This document shows, one piece after another, positions 1 to 7,992 of a stretch of DNA of 37,920 nt. This DNA comes from Polaromonas sp. Its GTDB lineage: Bacteria > Pseudomonadota > Gammaproteobacteria > Burkholderiales > Burkholderiaceae_C. Made by a program: the position numbers and the translations under genes. Under the pieces are notes generated by a model. It saw nothing but the letters and a program-made list of their open reading frames with translations. It searched no databases and was not told the DNA's origin. The stretch is from positions 1 through 37,920 of the forward strand of contig JAQGLT010000011.1 of assembly GCA_028292745.1 (NCBI GenBank). The letters run 5' to 3'. How positions within the stretch are numbered: position 1 is the first letter of the stretch; every line of letters starts with the position of its first letter.

Positions 1-93
1 GCCGTCAACCTCATGGCGGGCATCGTGGCGTATTGCCTGCAACCTGTAAAACCTCGCATTGCACTGCTGGACTCTCGGGACTCGCTGGCTTGA
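1..93 (+). CDS. Probable IS transposase, C-terminal fragment (partial)
   Basis: An open frame enters from the left edge and ends at a TGA at 91-93, giving about 30 residues, including NLMAGIVAYCLQPVKP. This ending resembles the C-terminus of IS982-type DDE transposases, which often finish with an 'NLxAGLxAYC..PKKP'-like stretch; that is recalled from memory and no search was run. The stop is followed about 15 bases later by a sequence that looks like an IS terminal repeat, which supports an insertion element. Only the tail is visible, so the completeness of the element cannot be judged. Confidence 0.5.
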   Translation, partial: AVNLMAGIVAYCLQPVKPRIALLDSRDSLA

Positions 94-106
94 ACTGACC
101 CTCTTT

Positions 107-124
107 CTTATCCAAAACTCAGGT
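107..124. mobile_element. Candidate right terminal inverted repeat of an IS
   Basis: The bases CTTATCCAAAACTCAGGT follow the transposase-like stop codon closely, where an IS end would be expected. Read on the other strand they begin ACCTGAGTTTTGGATAAG, which resembles IS982-family ends as I remember them. The matching left end lies outside the window, so this is tentative. Confidence 0.35.
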
Positions 125-136
125 TAATCCAGAAAT

Positions 137-178
137 AAAAAAAGCAGGAGAAAGGTAAACCCCTCTCCTGCCTTTTTC
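137..178. terminator. Bidirectional rho-independent terminator
   Basis: The arms GCAGGAGA and TCTCCTGC are perfectly complementary and enclose a 12-base loop. An A-run precedes them and a CCTTTTT run follows, so the hairpin can act on both strands. It lies just past the stop of the leftward BON lipoprotein gene and just past the rightward transposase fragment, so it probably ends both transcripts. Confidence 0.75.
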
Positions 179-219
179 AGACGCGCCATTTAAAAATGAC
201 ACGTTGGGCTTACAGCCGC

Positions 220-534
220 TTAAGGACGAACGACAATGTCGTTACGCACGCTTCTAACATTCTTGACGCCACGCGCAATATTTTCAGCTTGCGATTTTTC
301 TGCAGCGGATTTGGCAAAGCCGGACAGTTGCACGGTGCCATTGAGTGTTTCAACGCTGATAGAAGATGCGGCAACAGTTTTGTCCTCAACGAACTTGGCC
401 TTGACAGCAGTGGTGATGGCTGCGTCGTCAATATAGGAGCCAGCAGTCTCCTGACCACGCCCCACGGCGCAGCCGCTGCCAATAATGGTGATGCCAGCCA
501 GGGCTGCGAATGCGATTGCGCGAGCGTATTTCAT
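220..534 (-). CDS. BON-domain lipoprotein
   Basis: A 104-residue protein with an N-terminal signal peptide (basic MKYAR, then a hydrophobic stretch to about residue 20) and a lipobox-like GSGC that places the lipidated cysteine at residue 22. Residues about 36-102 form one BON domain: a DAAITTAVKAKF helix, the VETLNGTVQLSGF strand pair and a C-terminal VRSVRNDIVV segment. Single-BON proteins such as the OsmY family sit in the periplasm or on the outer membrane, bind phospholipid surfaces and are often induced by osmotic or envelope stress. Location and stress role are inferred from the family. It is transcribed alone toward the 137-178 terminator, next to other stress-type genes. Confidence 0.85.
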   Translation of the reverse strand: MKYARAIAFAALAGITIIGSGCAVGRGQETAGSYIDDAAITTAVKAKFVEDKTVAASSISVETLNGTVQLSGFAKSAAEKSQAENIARGVKNVRSVRNDIVVRP

Positions 535-639
535 AGAGGTTCCTCTTCGAGTTAATTTAATTGAGTTGGTGCAAAGTTAAAAAAGCCTGTCGACTAGCGG
601 CACCACGCCTTTCGACCTGCACATAGGTTTACTAAGGAA

Positions 640-1182
640 CTACAGATCGAGCCAGTCTTTAAGCTCGTCCGCATGCTCTTCTTCATCTGCCAGGATGTCT
701 TCCAGCATACGTCGTGTCGTGGGATCTTTATCGGCAAGGAGCGAGATCATCTGGCGATAAGCTTCGACGGCAATCCGCTCGGCGATCAGGTTGACCCGAA
801 CCATCGTTTTCAGGTCATTGGATTCATCATAGTCAGCATGGCTGCGTTGCAGCAGTGTGCTCGGCGAAAAATCCGGCTCGCCGCCCAATTGAACAATTCG
901 CTCTGCGATTCTGTCGGCATGCGCCGCCTCTTCCTTGGCATGAACAAGAAATTCCTCAGCGATCTTGGGCGATGAAACTCCGCTGGCCATGAAGTGGTGG
1001 CGTTTGTAACGCAGTACACACACCAATTCGGTTGCCAAGGCGTCATTGAGCAACTTGATGATGGAATCGCGGTGCGGCCCATACGCTGGGGTGATCGCAC
1101 CTTGATCAAGACTGGTTCGTGCCTGATTCAGCGCATCTTGATCTAGGGTCAACTGGTCAGATGGAAAAGTGGCAGTATTCAT
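640..1182 (-). CDS. Ferritin-like (bacterioferritin-type) diiron protein
   Basis: From the ATG at 1180-1182 the product is 180 residues. It is a four-helix ferritin-like protein with the expected ligand pattern: Glu52, Glu85-x-x-His88 (EEAAH), Glu135 in NLIAERIAVE, and Glu167-x-x-His170 (EEEH). These match the two E...ExxH halves of bacterioferritin-type diiron sites. The heme-ligand methionine of true bacterioferritin cannot be assigned with confidence, so iron storage, peroxide detoxification or a Dps-like role all remain possible. A longer reading exists, but the ATG overlaps the stop of the upstream gene as ATGA, which supports this start and suggests translational coupling to the small membrane-protein genes upstream. 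Confidence 0.82.
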   Translation of the reverse strand: MNTATFPSDQLTLDQDALNQARTSLDQGAITPAYGPHRDSIIKLLNDALATELVCVLRYKRHHFMASGVSSPKIAEEFLVHAKEEAAHADRIAERIVQLGGEPDFSPSTLLQRSHADYDESNDLKTMVRVNLIAERIAVEAYRQMISLLADKDPTTRRMLEDILADEEEHADELKDWLDL

Positions 1183-1634
1183 ATTTTTGTACGGATTTCT
1201 TCGGCACGATGAGATGCTGTCGAAGTGAATAACGAGGCCAGGGTGGGGGCCAGCCCGGATGATTTCACGGCAGCCGCCACAAGGGTGCTCAAGGAAACCA
1301 TTCGCCATGGTCGAAGCACAACGGCCGCCGCACCGACAGTGGCAGAAATGCCAAGAAGCTTAAATGGATGAGCACTTGCATAATCACTGAGCAAGGGACG
1401 GGCCAGCTCTGCTGCCGTGCTTGCCGGATGGTGTTGCCACCACACCCGAGCCGCATGTTTCACCATCCTTAAAGTCCCGGTTTTATGGCCAGTCGTGTAA
1501 GGTTCATCTGCCTCCATGAATTCATCGTCAACCTTGTTTTCAACGTCGCGATGGTTTCGGTTCATGTGTCTGACAATCGCTTTGCGACTGATTGCCAGGC
1601 GTTCTTGAGGCGTTATTTCTGTAGCGAGGGCCAT
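1179..1634 (-). CDS. Uncharacterised protein with hydrophobic C-terminal half
   Basis: I do not recognise the family with certainty. From the ATG at 1632-1634 the protein has about 151 residues. The N-terminal half is charged (IVRHMNRNHRDVENKVDDEF), followed by a WW-containing stretch and two weakly hydrophobic segments (LLGISATVGAAAVVL and LSTLVAAAVKSSGL). A TTG at 1659-1661 would overlap the upstream stop but has no visible ribosome binding site, whereas GGAAAG lies a few bases before the ATG. Its place between a ferritin-like gene and a YqjE-like gene, with overlapping ends, suggests a membrane-associated partner in the same stress operon, possibly analogous to YqjK of the Escherichia coli yqjCDEK group. 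That comparison is inferred from position only. Confidence 0.6.
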   Translation of the reverse strand: MALATEITPQERLAISRKAIVRHMNRNHRDVENKVDDEFMEADEPYTTGHKTGTLRMVKHAARVWWQHHPASTAAELARPLLSDYASAHPFKLLGISATVGAAAVVLRPWRMVSLSTLVAAAVKSSGLAPTLASLFTSTASHRAEEIRTKI

Positions 1635-1657
1635 GCCGGGTCTTTCCGTATAGGTCT

Positions 1658-2023
1658 TCAAGCAACGGTGCGTAATGCTTGCGCATCACTTTCAATCTGC
1701 GCCTTTAACTCCGGAAAGCGCTCACTCTTCAGTGGTTTCATGGCGATCATCACGGCAACAATAAGCAATACCAAGGAAACCCCCGGTACTGCAACCAAAA
1801 TCCAATGGAACTGGTCCTGCAAAAACCCCAGCATCAGGGCCGTTCCGGCCAGTCCAAGAAAGACCACCAACGCCAGAATGGCAACCACTCCAGCTACTAT
1901 GCGCGCGATTAACTCTGTCCCTGCACTGGTCGCCTCTTTATGAAACAGTGCGCCATAAGCTGACAAGTGGTTAATAACCAGGTCCGGCCTTTGCACAATA
2001 GTAGAAAAAAGCGGGTGCAGCAT
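1658..2023 (-). CDS. YqjE-like / holin-superfamily III membrane protein
   Basis: A 121-residue integral membrane protein. A soluble N-terminal segment of about 40 residues is followed by two long transmembrane helices (about 41-66, VAGVVAILALVVFLGLAGTA; and 73-93, ILVAVPGVSLVLLIVAVMIA) and a charged tail. This is the layout of 'phage holin family' or YqjE-like proteins, which despite the name are usually chromosomal genes not tied to a phage. The next gene upstream is a DUF883 (YqjD/ElaB) protein, the same pairing as in the E. coli yqjCDEK locus, where YqjD and related proteins are ribosome-associated inner-membrane stress proteins. Confidence 0.78.
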   Translation of the reverse strand: MLHPLFSTIVQRPDLVINHLSAYGALFHKEATSAGTELIARIVAGVVAILALVVFLGLAGTALMLGFLQDQFHWILVAVPGVSLVLLIVAVMIAMKPLKSERFPELKAQIESDAQALRTVA

Positions 2024-2074
2024 AAGTAGAAATCAAGTTGGCATTAGCAGTGGAAGGGATTAACCGCGTTCTTT

Positions 2075-2479
2075 TTAGTAACGGTTGTGGTTGCGATTAC
2101 GTGACACGGACACTAGAAGGGCGACTGTAGCGCCAACAGCAGCAGCCATGAGGACAGAGCGCATGGGTTGTTCTGAAACATAGCGGGTGGTCGCATCCGC
2201 TGCATTTTTAAGCGACTTTTCAGCACGCTCTTTGGCTTCAGAAGCCATGTCAAGGCTCTGGCGAGCCATTTTTTGCGCTTTGGATGCCAGCATGTCTACC
2301 ATTGGGTCCACGCTGCCACGCAGTTCGCGTACTTTGTTTTCTGCCATTTCCAGAGCCTGGTTTGCTTGCGCACGTGTTGAATCAAGTGCCTTATTGGCAG
2401 ACTCCATCATGTCATCAGAAGCTTTACGCATTGCTGGAACAGCATCACGGGCCATATTGGAAGAGGTATTTGTATTCAT
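2075..2479 (-). CDS. DUF883 / YqjD-ElaB family membrane-anchored protein
   Basis: A 134-residue protein with a long Ala/Lys/Glu-rich amphipathic helix (about residues 20-95, probably coiled coil) and a single C-terminal transmembrane helix (about 106-124) with small-residue spacing (AAAVGATVALLVSV), ending in a basic RNRNHNRY tail. This matches the DUF883 family: YqjD, ElaB and YgaM of E. coli are C-tail-anchored inner-membrane proteins induced by RpoS, and YqjD and ElaB associate with ribosomes. Ribosome binding here is inferred from the family. Fifty-one bases separate it from the YqjE-like gene downstream, so it probably opens the operon that runs through the ferritin-like gene. Confidence 0.83.
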   Translation of the reverse strand: MNTNTSSNMARDAVPAMRKASDDMMESANKALDSTRAQANQALEMAENKVRELRGSVDPMVDMLASKAQKMARQSLDMASEAKERAEKSLKNAADATTRYVSEQPMRSVLMAAAVGATVALLVSVSRNRNHNRY

Positions 2480-2554
2480 ATTTATATTTCCTTTAGAGTG
2501 AATAAAACCAATGAAGAGGCAGCTCTACACAACGCAATAAGTTACGCAATGACA

Positions 2555-2719
2555 TTAATTTTTCTTTATCAAGCCGATCAAGAAACTGCCTAGTGCCATG
2601 ATAGCGAACAGAAAAAAGAGGATGTTGGCGATCTCAACTGCACCTGCTGCAATCCCGCCAAAATCAAATAAGGCAGCAATCAGGGCAATGACAAGAAAGA
2701 CCACTGAGTAGTACAACAT
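2555..2719 (-). CDS. DUF1328 small membrane protein (YtjA-like)
   Basis: A 54-residue peptide, short enough to be missed by common length cut-offs. It starts [20 protein letters not shown] and contains the family hallmark [16 protein letters not shown] followed by a second hydrophobic helix and a short basic tail (LIKKN). This is a clear DUF1328 protein: two transmembrane helices joined by a glycine-rich turn. The ATG at 2717-2719 fits the usual family start; another in-frame ATG lies two codons upstream, with AGGG just before it. The function of DUF1328 is not established, although members often occur beside stress and osmotic-shock genes, as here. Confidence 0.88.
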   Translation of the reverse strand: MLYYSVVFLVIALIAALFDFGGIAAGAVEIANILFFLFAIMALGSFLIGLIKKN

Positions 2720-2942
2720 TTCCATCCCTGCAATGGTTGTAGCGTTTCGGGTAATTACGCTTTATTGATGTCTTTCGTAAGCTTAATAAAAGGCTTGGCG
2801 TCCTTTCATCGGCTATGAACCTGACCCTATGTCAGAGTGAGGGGTGGGACATTGTAGGAAAAGGATGACATTTTGTTACATGCTGTGCCTGCTGTATCGT
2901 TTGGCTGGTAACTTGTTTAAGGAGCGTCAGAACTTCTCTTAT

Positions 2943-4283
2943 TTAGAGCGATTTGGGCAGCAACGCGGAAACCTGAGTGCCGCTCCCCTCCGTGCTTGTC
3001 ACCGTCAACTTTCCGCCAGCGGCCTCGACGCGGTGCCGCATGCCGGCCAAGCCATGACTGCCGGGTTTGATATTTTCAAGCTTGAAGCCCATGCCGTTGT
3101 CTTTGACATCAACCGTGATGAATCCCTCGAAGCTCTGCAAGCTGATCTCTACCTGAGTTGCATTGGCATACTTGGCAATATTGGTCAACGACTCCTGTAC
3201 CAGCCGGTAAACAGTCAATTGAGCCGACCCGCCGAGTTCGACTGATTCGAGATCGGTTGCAATGGAAAGGCCGGATCGTTCTTCGAATTCGCGCGCCAAA
3301 ATCTCCAGCGAGGCCACCAGCCCCAGGTGAGACAGCGATGAAGGACGCAGATCTTCAACAATGCGTCGCTTCAAGGCAATTCCTGTATTGAGCGTGCTGG
3401 TCAAGTGTTCAAGACGCTCTGATGCCTCGGGCAGATTACCGGCCAGTCTTGACTTAAGCCTGGCGACATCGAGCTTTGCCGCTGTCAACAAGGCGCCCAG
3501 CTCATCATGCAGTTCGCGTGCCAGATGACCTCGCTCATCCTCGCGTACGTTTTGCAAGTGCGTTGCCAGCTCGGCAAGGCTGGCCGTCCGCTCGCGAACC
3601 TGTTTCTCCAGCAGATCGCGCTCCCGCGCCAATGCCTCTTGTTCGCGCTGACCTGAAATGAGCAAGGCCTTGGTCTGCATCAGATACATATAAAAAGCCA
3701 GCAGCCCTACCAGGGCCGTGGTGGCAATGCCAATACGAGAGAGTTGCAGGGCTTTTTTAATCTGCACCTGGCCCTGTTCCATTTTCATGATGCTGCTGGC
3801 TGACAGCTTGGCCGATTGCTCGCGGATGGCTTCCATCTGTTCCTTGCCCACATCAGTGGTCAGGACAAACTTCCAGCCATCCTCATTGCCTTCCTTGCGC
3901 ATGCGAACACTCAGGTCCATTTCGGCCATTTTTCGTGAAACATGACGCGATAAGGCATCGAAGTCGCCGAGCAATTCAGGCTGCAGGGTAAAAAGCTGAC
4001 GCAGCAGATCAAGATCCTGGGTGATATCTTCTATTGCAACGTCATAAGGCTCAAGGTAGCGCTGGTCTCCGGTCAGCAGGTAGCCTCGTTGGCCTGTTTC
4101 TGCCTCCAATACCTGGCGTACCAGACGATTGATGGCGCTGCGCGTTTGCTGCGCATGCTCAAGGTTGGCAATGGCAGTTGTCGATTGCTGAAAGCTGGTT
4201 TCATTGATAAAAATCAGAAAAGCGGCAGCCAGCACGGCAAGCGGCAGACTGACGGCAATTTTGAGCGAGTCAAATTTTTTCAC
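2943..4283 (-). CDS. CHASE3-domain sensor histidine kinase (NarL/DesK class)
   Basis: A 446-residue inner-membrane kinase. Transmembrane helix 1 spans about residues 9-27 and helix 2 about 183-202. Between them lies a CHASE3 sensor domain with the typical VLEAETGQRGYLLTGD motif (about 58-73). A cytoplasmic coiled coil follows (about 208-250), then a HisKA_3 dimerisation domain with phospho-acceptor His259 in LARELHDELGALL, and an HATPase_c domain with N-box (ESLTNIAKYANA, about 364-375), G1 box DNGMGF (395-400) and G2 box GLAGM (411-415). It diverges from the LuxR-type regulator at 4417, its most likely partner. CHASE3 ligands are generally unknown. A separate receiver protein at 5164 may be a second output or a modulator of the same kinase. 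Confidence 0.93.
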   Translation of the reverse strand: MKKFDSLKIAVSLPLAVLAAAFLIFINETSFQQSTTAIANLEHAQQTRSAINRLVRQVLEAETGQRGYLLTGDQRYLEPYDVAIEDITQDLDLLRQLFTLQPELLGDFDALSRHVSRKMAEMDLSVRMRKEGNEDGWKFVLTTDVGKEQMEAIREQSAKLSASSIMKMEQGQVQIKKALQLSRIGIATTALVGLLAFYMYLMQTKALLISGQREQEALARERDLLEKQVRERTASLAELATHLQNVREDERGHLARELHDELGALLTAAKLDVARLKSRLAGNLPEASERLEHLTSTLNTGIALKRRIVEDLRPSSLSHLGLVASLEILAREFEERSGLSIATDLESVELGGSAQLTVYRLVQESLTNIAKYANATQVEISLQSFEGFITVDVKDNGMGFKLENIKPGSHGLAGMRHRVEAAGGKLTVTSTEGSGTQVSALLPKSL

Positions 4284-4416
4284 GGATAGCTCCAGTTCAA
4301 TGCTTCTGTGACTAACTCGTCAATAATGAGCAGTGATAATCAACGCAGTTGTTTCCGTCAGGCAAAGCCTTTTACGGGCTTGCCGGGCAGTACAGGTTTT
4401 ATAGAAAGAGAGCGAC

Positions 4417-5049
4417 ATGATAAAAATTGGAATTGTGGATGACCATGCCATTGTGCGTTCGGGACTGAAGCAGTTTTTCTCGGACCAAGTGGATTTGCGG
4501 GTTGTAGGAGAGGCCGCAAGCGGTCGCGAGGCCATCGACCTGGTTCGAAATGTCGAACTGGACATTTTGGTGATGGATCTGTCAATGCCAGGTCAAAGCG
4601 GCATTGATGCTTTGGCGATGATCCGTGCCAAGGCGCCGGACGTGGGCATCCTGATTTTGAGCGGTTATCCAGAGGAGCATTACGCGGTCAACCTGATTCG
4701 TCAGGGCGCCAGTGGCTACCTCAACAAGGAATGCGACCCTTCAGAAATAGTCGATGCCATACGTGTGATTTCCCTGGGCAAGCGTTATATCACGGCGGCC
4801 GTGGCGGAACTGCTGGCGCAGCAGTTGAATCGCCCCAAGGACGTTGCTGCCCATGAACAACTTTCTGAACGCGAATTCCAGGTGTTTTTGAAGCTGGCCA
4901 AGGGTGAAACCGCAGGGGATATTGCCAAGGCGCTTTCGCTCAGCGTTAAAACTGTCAGCACATATCGCACACGCGTGATGGAAAAAATGAGTCTCGCCTC
5001 CAACAGCGATCTGACGTACTACGCGCTTAAAAACAAGTTGATTGATTGA
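4417..5049 (+). CDS. NarL/FixJ-family response regulator
   Basis: A 210-residue regulator. The N-terminal receiver domain (about 1-120) has the acidic pair Asp8-Asp9, phospho-acceptor Asp54 in LVMDLSMPG and conserved Lys104. The C-terminal LuxR-type helix-turn-helix (about 145-205) has LSEREFQVFLKLAKGETAGDIAKAL and the recognition helix SVKTVSTYRTRVMEKM. This UvrY/GacA-like layout pairs with HisKA_3 kinases, and the divergent kinase gene starts 133 bases away, so the two almost certainly form one two-component system. The shared intergenic region is the natural place for autoregulation. A GAGAG ribosome binding site precedes the ATG. The target genes are unknown; the neighbouring stress genes are candidates. 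Confidence 0.93.
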   Translation: MIKIGIVDDHAIVRSGLKQFFSDQVDLRVVGEAASGREAIDLVRNVELDILVMDLSMPGQSGIDALAMIRAKAPDVGILILSGYPEEHYAVNLIRQGASGYLNKECDPSEIVDAIRVISLGKRYITAAVAELLAQQLNRPKDVAAHEQLSEREFQVFLKLAKGETAGDIAKALSLSVKTVSTYRTRVMEKMSLASNSDLTYYALKNKLID

Positions 5050-5163
5050 GCAACGCCGCGCTGCCTATGGGAGTTTGAAGCGCAAAAAGGCTGTTTCTAA
5101 TAAGAAGCAGTTTCTACGGGTGGCTGCATCCATTAAAGAAATACAAAGCTGCCGTGGCCGCAA

Positions 5164-5565
5164 TCAGGAGGGTTTTCCAGCCTGAGGCGTAGTTAGTGCA
5201 TGCTGCTGCAGGCAGTAATCCACTAGAGCGTCAATTTCATTGGATTTATCAAAGACGGCATCTACGCCCAGCTGGGCGCAGCGTTGCCGGATATCAGCCG
5301 TAGCGTAATTGCTGAGAACCACCACTTTTTGCCGAGAGGGGCGATTCCTGCACGCAGCAAGTACGCCCAGTCCGCTGCCTTGTTTCAAGAACAAATCGAC
5401 TATCGCCAAGTCCCACTCCTGCCGGTTCTCGATAAGCCAGGCTTTGCCTTCGTTTTCTGTTTCTGCTGTGCCAACAGCAACGATGCACGCCAACTCTTCT
5501 AGCGTTCCAATCAGATTCTCCCGAATGGTTGGGTTGTCTTCGACGATATAGGTTTTCAGTCTCAC
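5164..5565 (-). CDS. Stand-alone receiver-domain protein
   Basis: A 133-residue protein made of a receiver domain and a short tail, with no DNA-binding or enzymatic output domain. Key residues are Glu9-Asp10 (YIVEDN), phospho-acceptor Asp57 in LAIVDLFLKQGSG, and Lys107 in VFDKSNE. It lies tail-to-tail with the LuxR-type regulator, one gene away from the CHASE3 kinase. Single-domain receivers commonly act as phosphate sinks, relay intermediates or protein-binding switches. A role in tuning the adjacent kinase-regulator pair is a reasonable inference but is not shown by the sequence. Confidence 0.85.
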   Translation of the reverse strand: MRLKTYIVEDNPTIRENLIGTLEELACIVAVGTAETENEGKAWLIENRQEWDLAIVDLFLKQGSGLGVLAACRNRPSRQKVVVLSNYATADIRQRCAQLGVDAVFDKSNEIDALVDYCLQQHALTTPQAGKPS

Positions 5566-5925
5566 GAATCATATCCAGTTAACGATGGCGAGAAATTCGG
5601 TGTGAGTCGCGAACAGCCTGCCAATGGGCTAACAAGAACAAAGAACGCCAAAGCTTGTCTTGTGTCTTAATGTATCTTTCGACTGATAGACGATTGTGCC
5701 AGTGCCCTAGGCAGGTATTTGTAAGGCTTTTCCGATGGTTTCCTGTCAGCCACCCGTAGGCAGCTGCCGACAGCTTTTCATCACGTTTTCCGACCCATGA
5801 AAAATAGCATTTCGCGCATAGTTACTGTTGCGCTATTGGGTTTGCTTTCCGAAAAATAAGATTTTTTCTGGTTTGCGACCTGGTTGTATGCCCGCATGTA
5901 AAAAGCAGCCTAAATTCACCAAATC
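5566..5925. other. Intergenic region without a recognisable gene
   Basis: These 360 bases separate the divergently transcribed receiver protein and AsmA-like gene and should hold both promoters. The stretch is AT-rich compared with the right side of the window. I found no convincing small coding sequence, RNA gene or strong inverted repeat in it. Confidence 0.5.
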
Positions 5926-7968
5926 ATGAACAATTCACTGTTGAAATCCACAATTTTTCAGCGATGGATGATTGGTCTGGTCACCCTGGCGGTTGTTCTT
6001 GTTGCCCTGGCGGTTTTTTTTCCTTGGGATGTGCTGCGTGGGCCAATCAATCGCTATGTATCAGAGCAATTGGGAAGACGTTTTGAGATTACAAAACATC
6101 TTTCGGTGAAACCCGGTTTTACGACCAATGTACGGGTACAAGGTATCGAGATAGCCAATCCCGAATGGGCACACGAGCCTTATTTGCTCAAGGCCACGGA
6201 AGCTGAGTTTGATATTAAGCTGCTGCCGCTGATTACCGGGAAAGTGGTTCTTCCGCGCATCAAGCTAACTGAACCCAACGCTGGCCTGCAAATAGAACCC
6301 GATGGTCGTCGAACATGGGCGCTATCCCGAGATACTTCTGATACAGGAGCCGTGCCCGAGATTGGCACTGTCATCGTGGATCACGGCAACGTCAATTACC
6401 TTGCCCGGGCACAGGCTGCCAATCTGAACGTCGAGTTTTCACTGGCGCAAGAAACCGGGAATGAATTACCGTTGAGCTACAAGGCAAGTGGCAAATGGAA
6501 AAACGAAGCGTTTACAGCCAATGGCCGTACCGGGGGGGTGTTGGAGTTCAGTAAAGATACCCAGGCGGCATTTCCGATGGAAGTGAATGCCGTTGCCGGG
6601 AAAACAAGTTTGAAAGCCCAGGGCTCGATTGCCAATCTTGCGGAACTCGGCAGTATTGACGCGACGTTTGATCTGCAGGGCCAGAACCTGGATGATCTTT
6701 ACAACCTGTTGGGCGTCGTGTTGCCTTCTACGCCCGCCTACAAGCTCCGTGGCAAGCTTGAAAAGCAGCAAAGGCTTTGGAAAATCACCCAGATGCAGGG
6801 TGTTCTTGGAAAATCCGATCTGAGCGGAGCCCTTAATTTCGATCAGTCTGCTGCTGTGCCACTTTTGACTGGCAAGCTGCAGTCAAAAATTATGGACTTT
6901 GAGGACTTGGCCCCAGTCATTGGCATGGTACCCGCCAACAATGCAAAGCCAGCAGCAACGCCAGCAGCAAAGCCAGCAGTCAATGCTGCTTCCGCTAAAG
7001 CGGCTCGATCCGAGGCTGCCAAGAAAAATTCTCAGATTGGTACAGCGCCAGGCAAGGTGCTGCCGCGCACACCCATAGATGTCGCCAAAATAAAAGCCAT
7101 GAACGCTGATGTGACTTACTCGGCTGCCGATATCCGGCATGTGAAAGAACTTCCGTTGGATAAGGGTTCGGTGCATGTGAAGCTCAATGCCGGGGTTTTA
7201 CAGCTGGAGCCCATTTCCCTTGGGGTTGCAGGCGGGTCGGTGGCGGGCAGTATTCGGGTGGATTCCACCATGTCTCCTGCAGCCTTCAGCACCAAGCTGG
7301 ACATACGCGCCTTGCAGCTTAATCAGCTGTTTCCTGCGGTGGAGAACACCAAAACCGGGTTGGGAAAACTCAGCGGGCAATTCGACTTGAAGGGAAGAGG
7401 CAACTCGGTTGCCCAAATGCTCGGCTCTGCATCGGGTGATGTGGCGGTCCTGATGGGAAAAGGCGAGATCAGCAACATCCTGCTTGAGTTCATGGGCTTG
7501 GATGGAGGGGAAGTCATCAAGTTTTTGCTGCGGGGCGACCGCACCGTGCAGCTGCGCTGCGCTGCTGCCGCGTTTGATGTCAAGCAGGGGCTGATGAGCA
7601 GCCGTGCGATTGTGCTGGACACCAGTGACACTGTCATCACAGGGCAGGGTCAGGTCAGCTTGGCGAATGAAACGCTTGATATCCTGCTCAAGCCGCAACC
7701 CAAGGACATGAGTATCTTGAGCCTGCGGTCACCCTTGCGAATCGGCGGTACGTTTGCCGACATGTCTGCTGGACCTGAGAAGTCTGCACTGGCGGGTCGG
7801 GTGGGAGCTGCCCTGGTGCTTGCTGCCATTAACCCCTTGCTGGCCTTGGCCGCGACGGTGGAAACCGGACCGGGTGAGGACACCAATTGCGGCGCAGTGC
7901 TGAAGCAAGCGGCAAAATCAAATGCATCAACTATGGCGCCTAGGGCCGCTGGAACAGCGAACAAATAA
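5926..7968 (+). CDS. AsmA family protein
   Basis: A 680-residue envelope protein. One N-terminal transmembrane helix (about 15-32) is followed by a domain typical of AsmA proteins (GPINRYVSEQLGRRFEITKHLSVKPG, then VRVQGIEIANPEW). The C-terminal half carries the AsmA_2-type repeat of beta-rich segments, including GLGKLSGQFDLKGRGNS. An Ala/Lys/Pro-rich linker near residues 343-372 separates the halves. AsmA-like proteins of Gram-negative bacteria are inner-membrane proteins with long periplasmic beta-rich grooves, related to bridge-like lipid-transfer proteins, and affect outer-membrane lipid homeostasis. The specific paralog cannot be assigned. No strong ribosome binding site is visible before the ATG. 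It stands alone and converges on moeB. Confidence 0.88.
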   Translation: MNNSLLKSTIFQRWMIGLVTLAVVLVALAVFFPWDVLRGPINRYVSEQLGRRFEITKHLSVKPGFTTNVRVQGIEIANPEWAHEPYLLKATEAEFDIKLLPLITGKVVLPRIKLTEPNAGLQIEPDGRRTWALSRDTSDTGAVPEIGTVIVDHGNVNYLARAQAANLNVEFSLAQETGNELPLSYKASGKWKNEAFTANGRTGGVLEFSKDTQAAFPMEVNAVAGKTSLKAQGSIANLAELGSIDATFDLQGQNLDDLYNLLGVVLPSTPAYKLRGKLEKQQRLWKITQMQGVLGKSDLSGALNFDQSAAVPLLTGKLQSKIMDFEDLAPVIGMVPANNAKPAATPAAKPAVNAASAKAARSEAAKKNSQIGTAPGKVLPRTPIDVAKIKAMNADVTYSAADIRHVKELPLDKGSVHVKLNAGVLQLEPISLGVAGGSVAGSIRVDSTMSPAAFSTKLDIRALQLNQLFPAVENTKTGLGKLSGQFDLKGRGNSVAQMLGSASGDVAVLMGKGEISNILLEFMGLDGGEVIKFLLRGDRTVQLRCAAAAFDVKQGLMSSRAIVLDTSDTVITGQGQVSLANETLDILLKPQPKDMSILSLRSPLRIGGTFADMSAGPEKSALAGRVGAALVLAAINPLLALAATVETGPGEDTNCGAVLKQAAKSNASTMAPRAAGTANK

Positions 7969-7992
7969 ACGCAGGCTTCTGGATTTCTTGGA

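Noticed and set aside
1658..2023. Reading the holin-like gene as evidence of a prophage
   Set aside because: No phage structural, lysis or integrase genes are present, and the DUF883 neighbour fits the chromosomal yqjDE-type stress arrangement.
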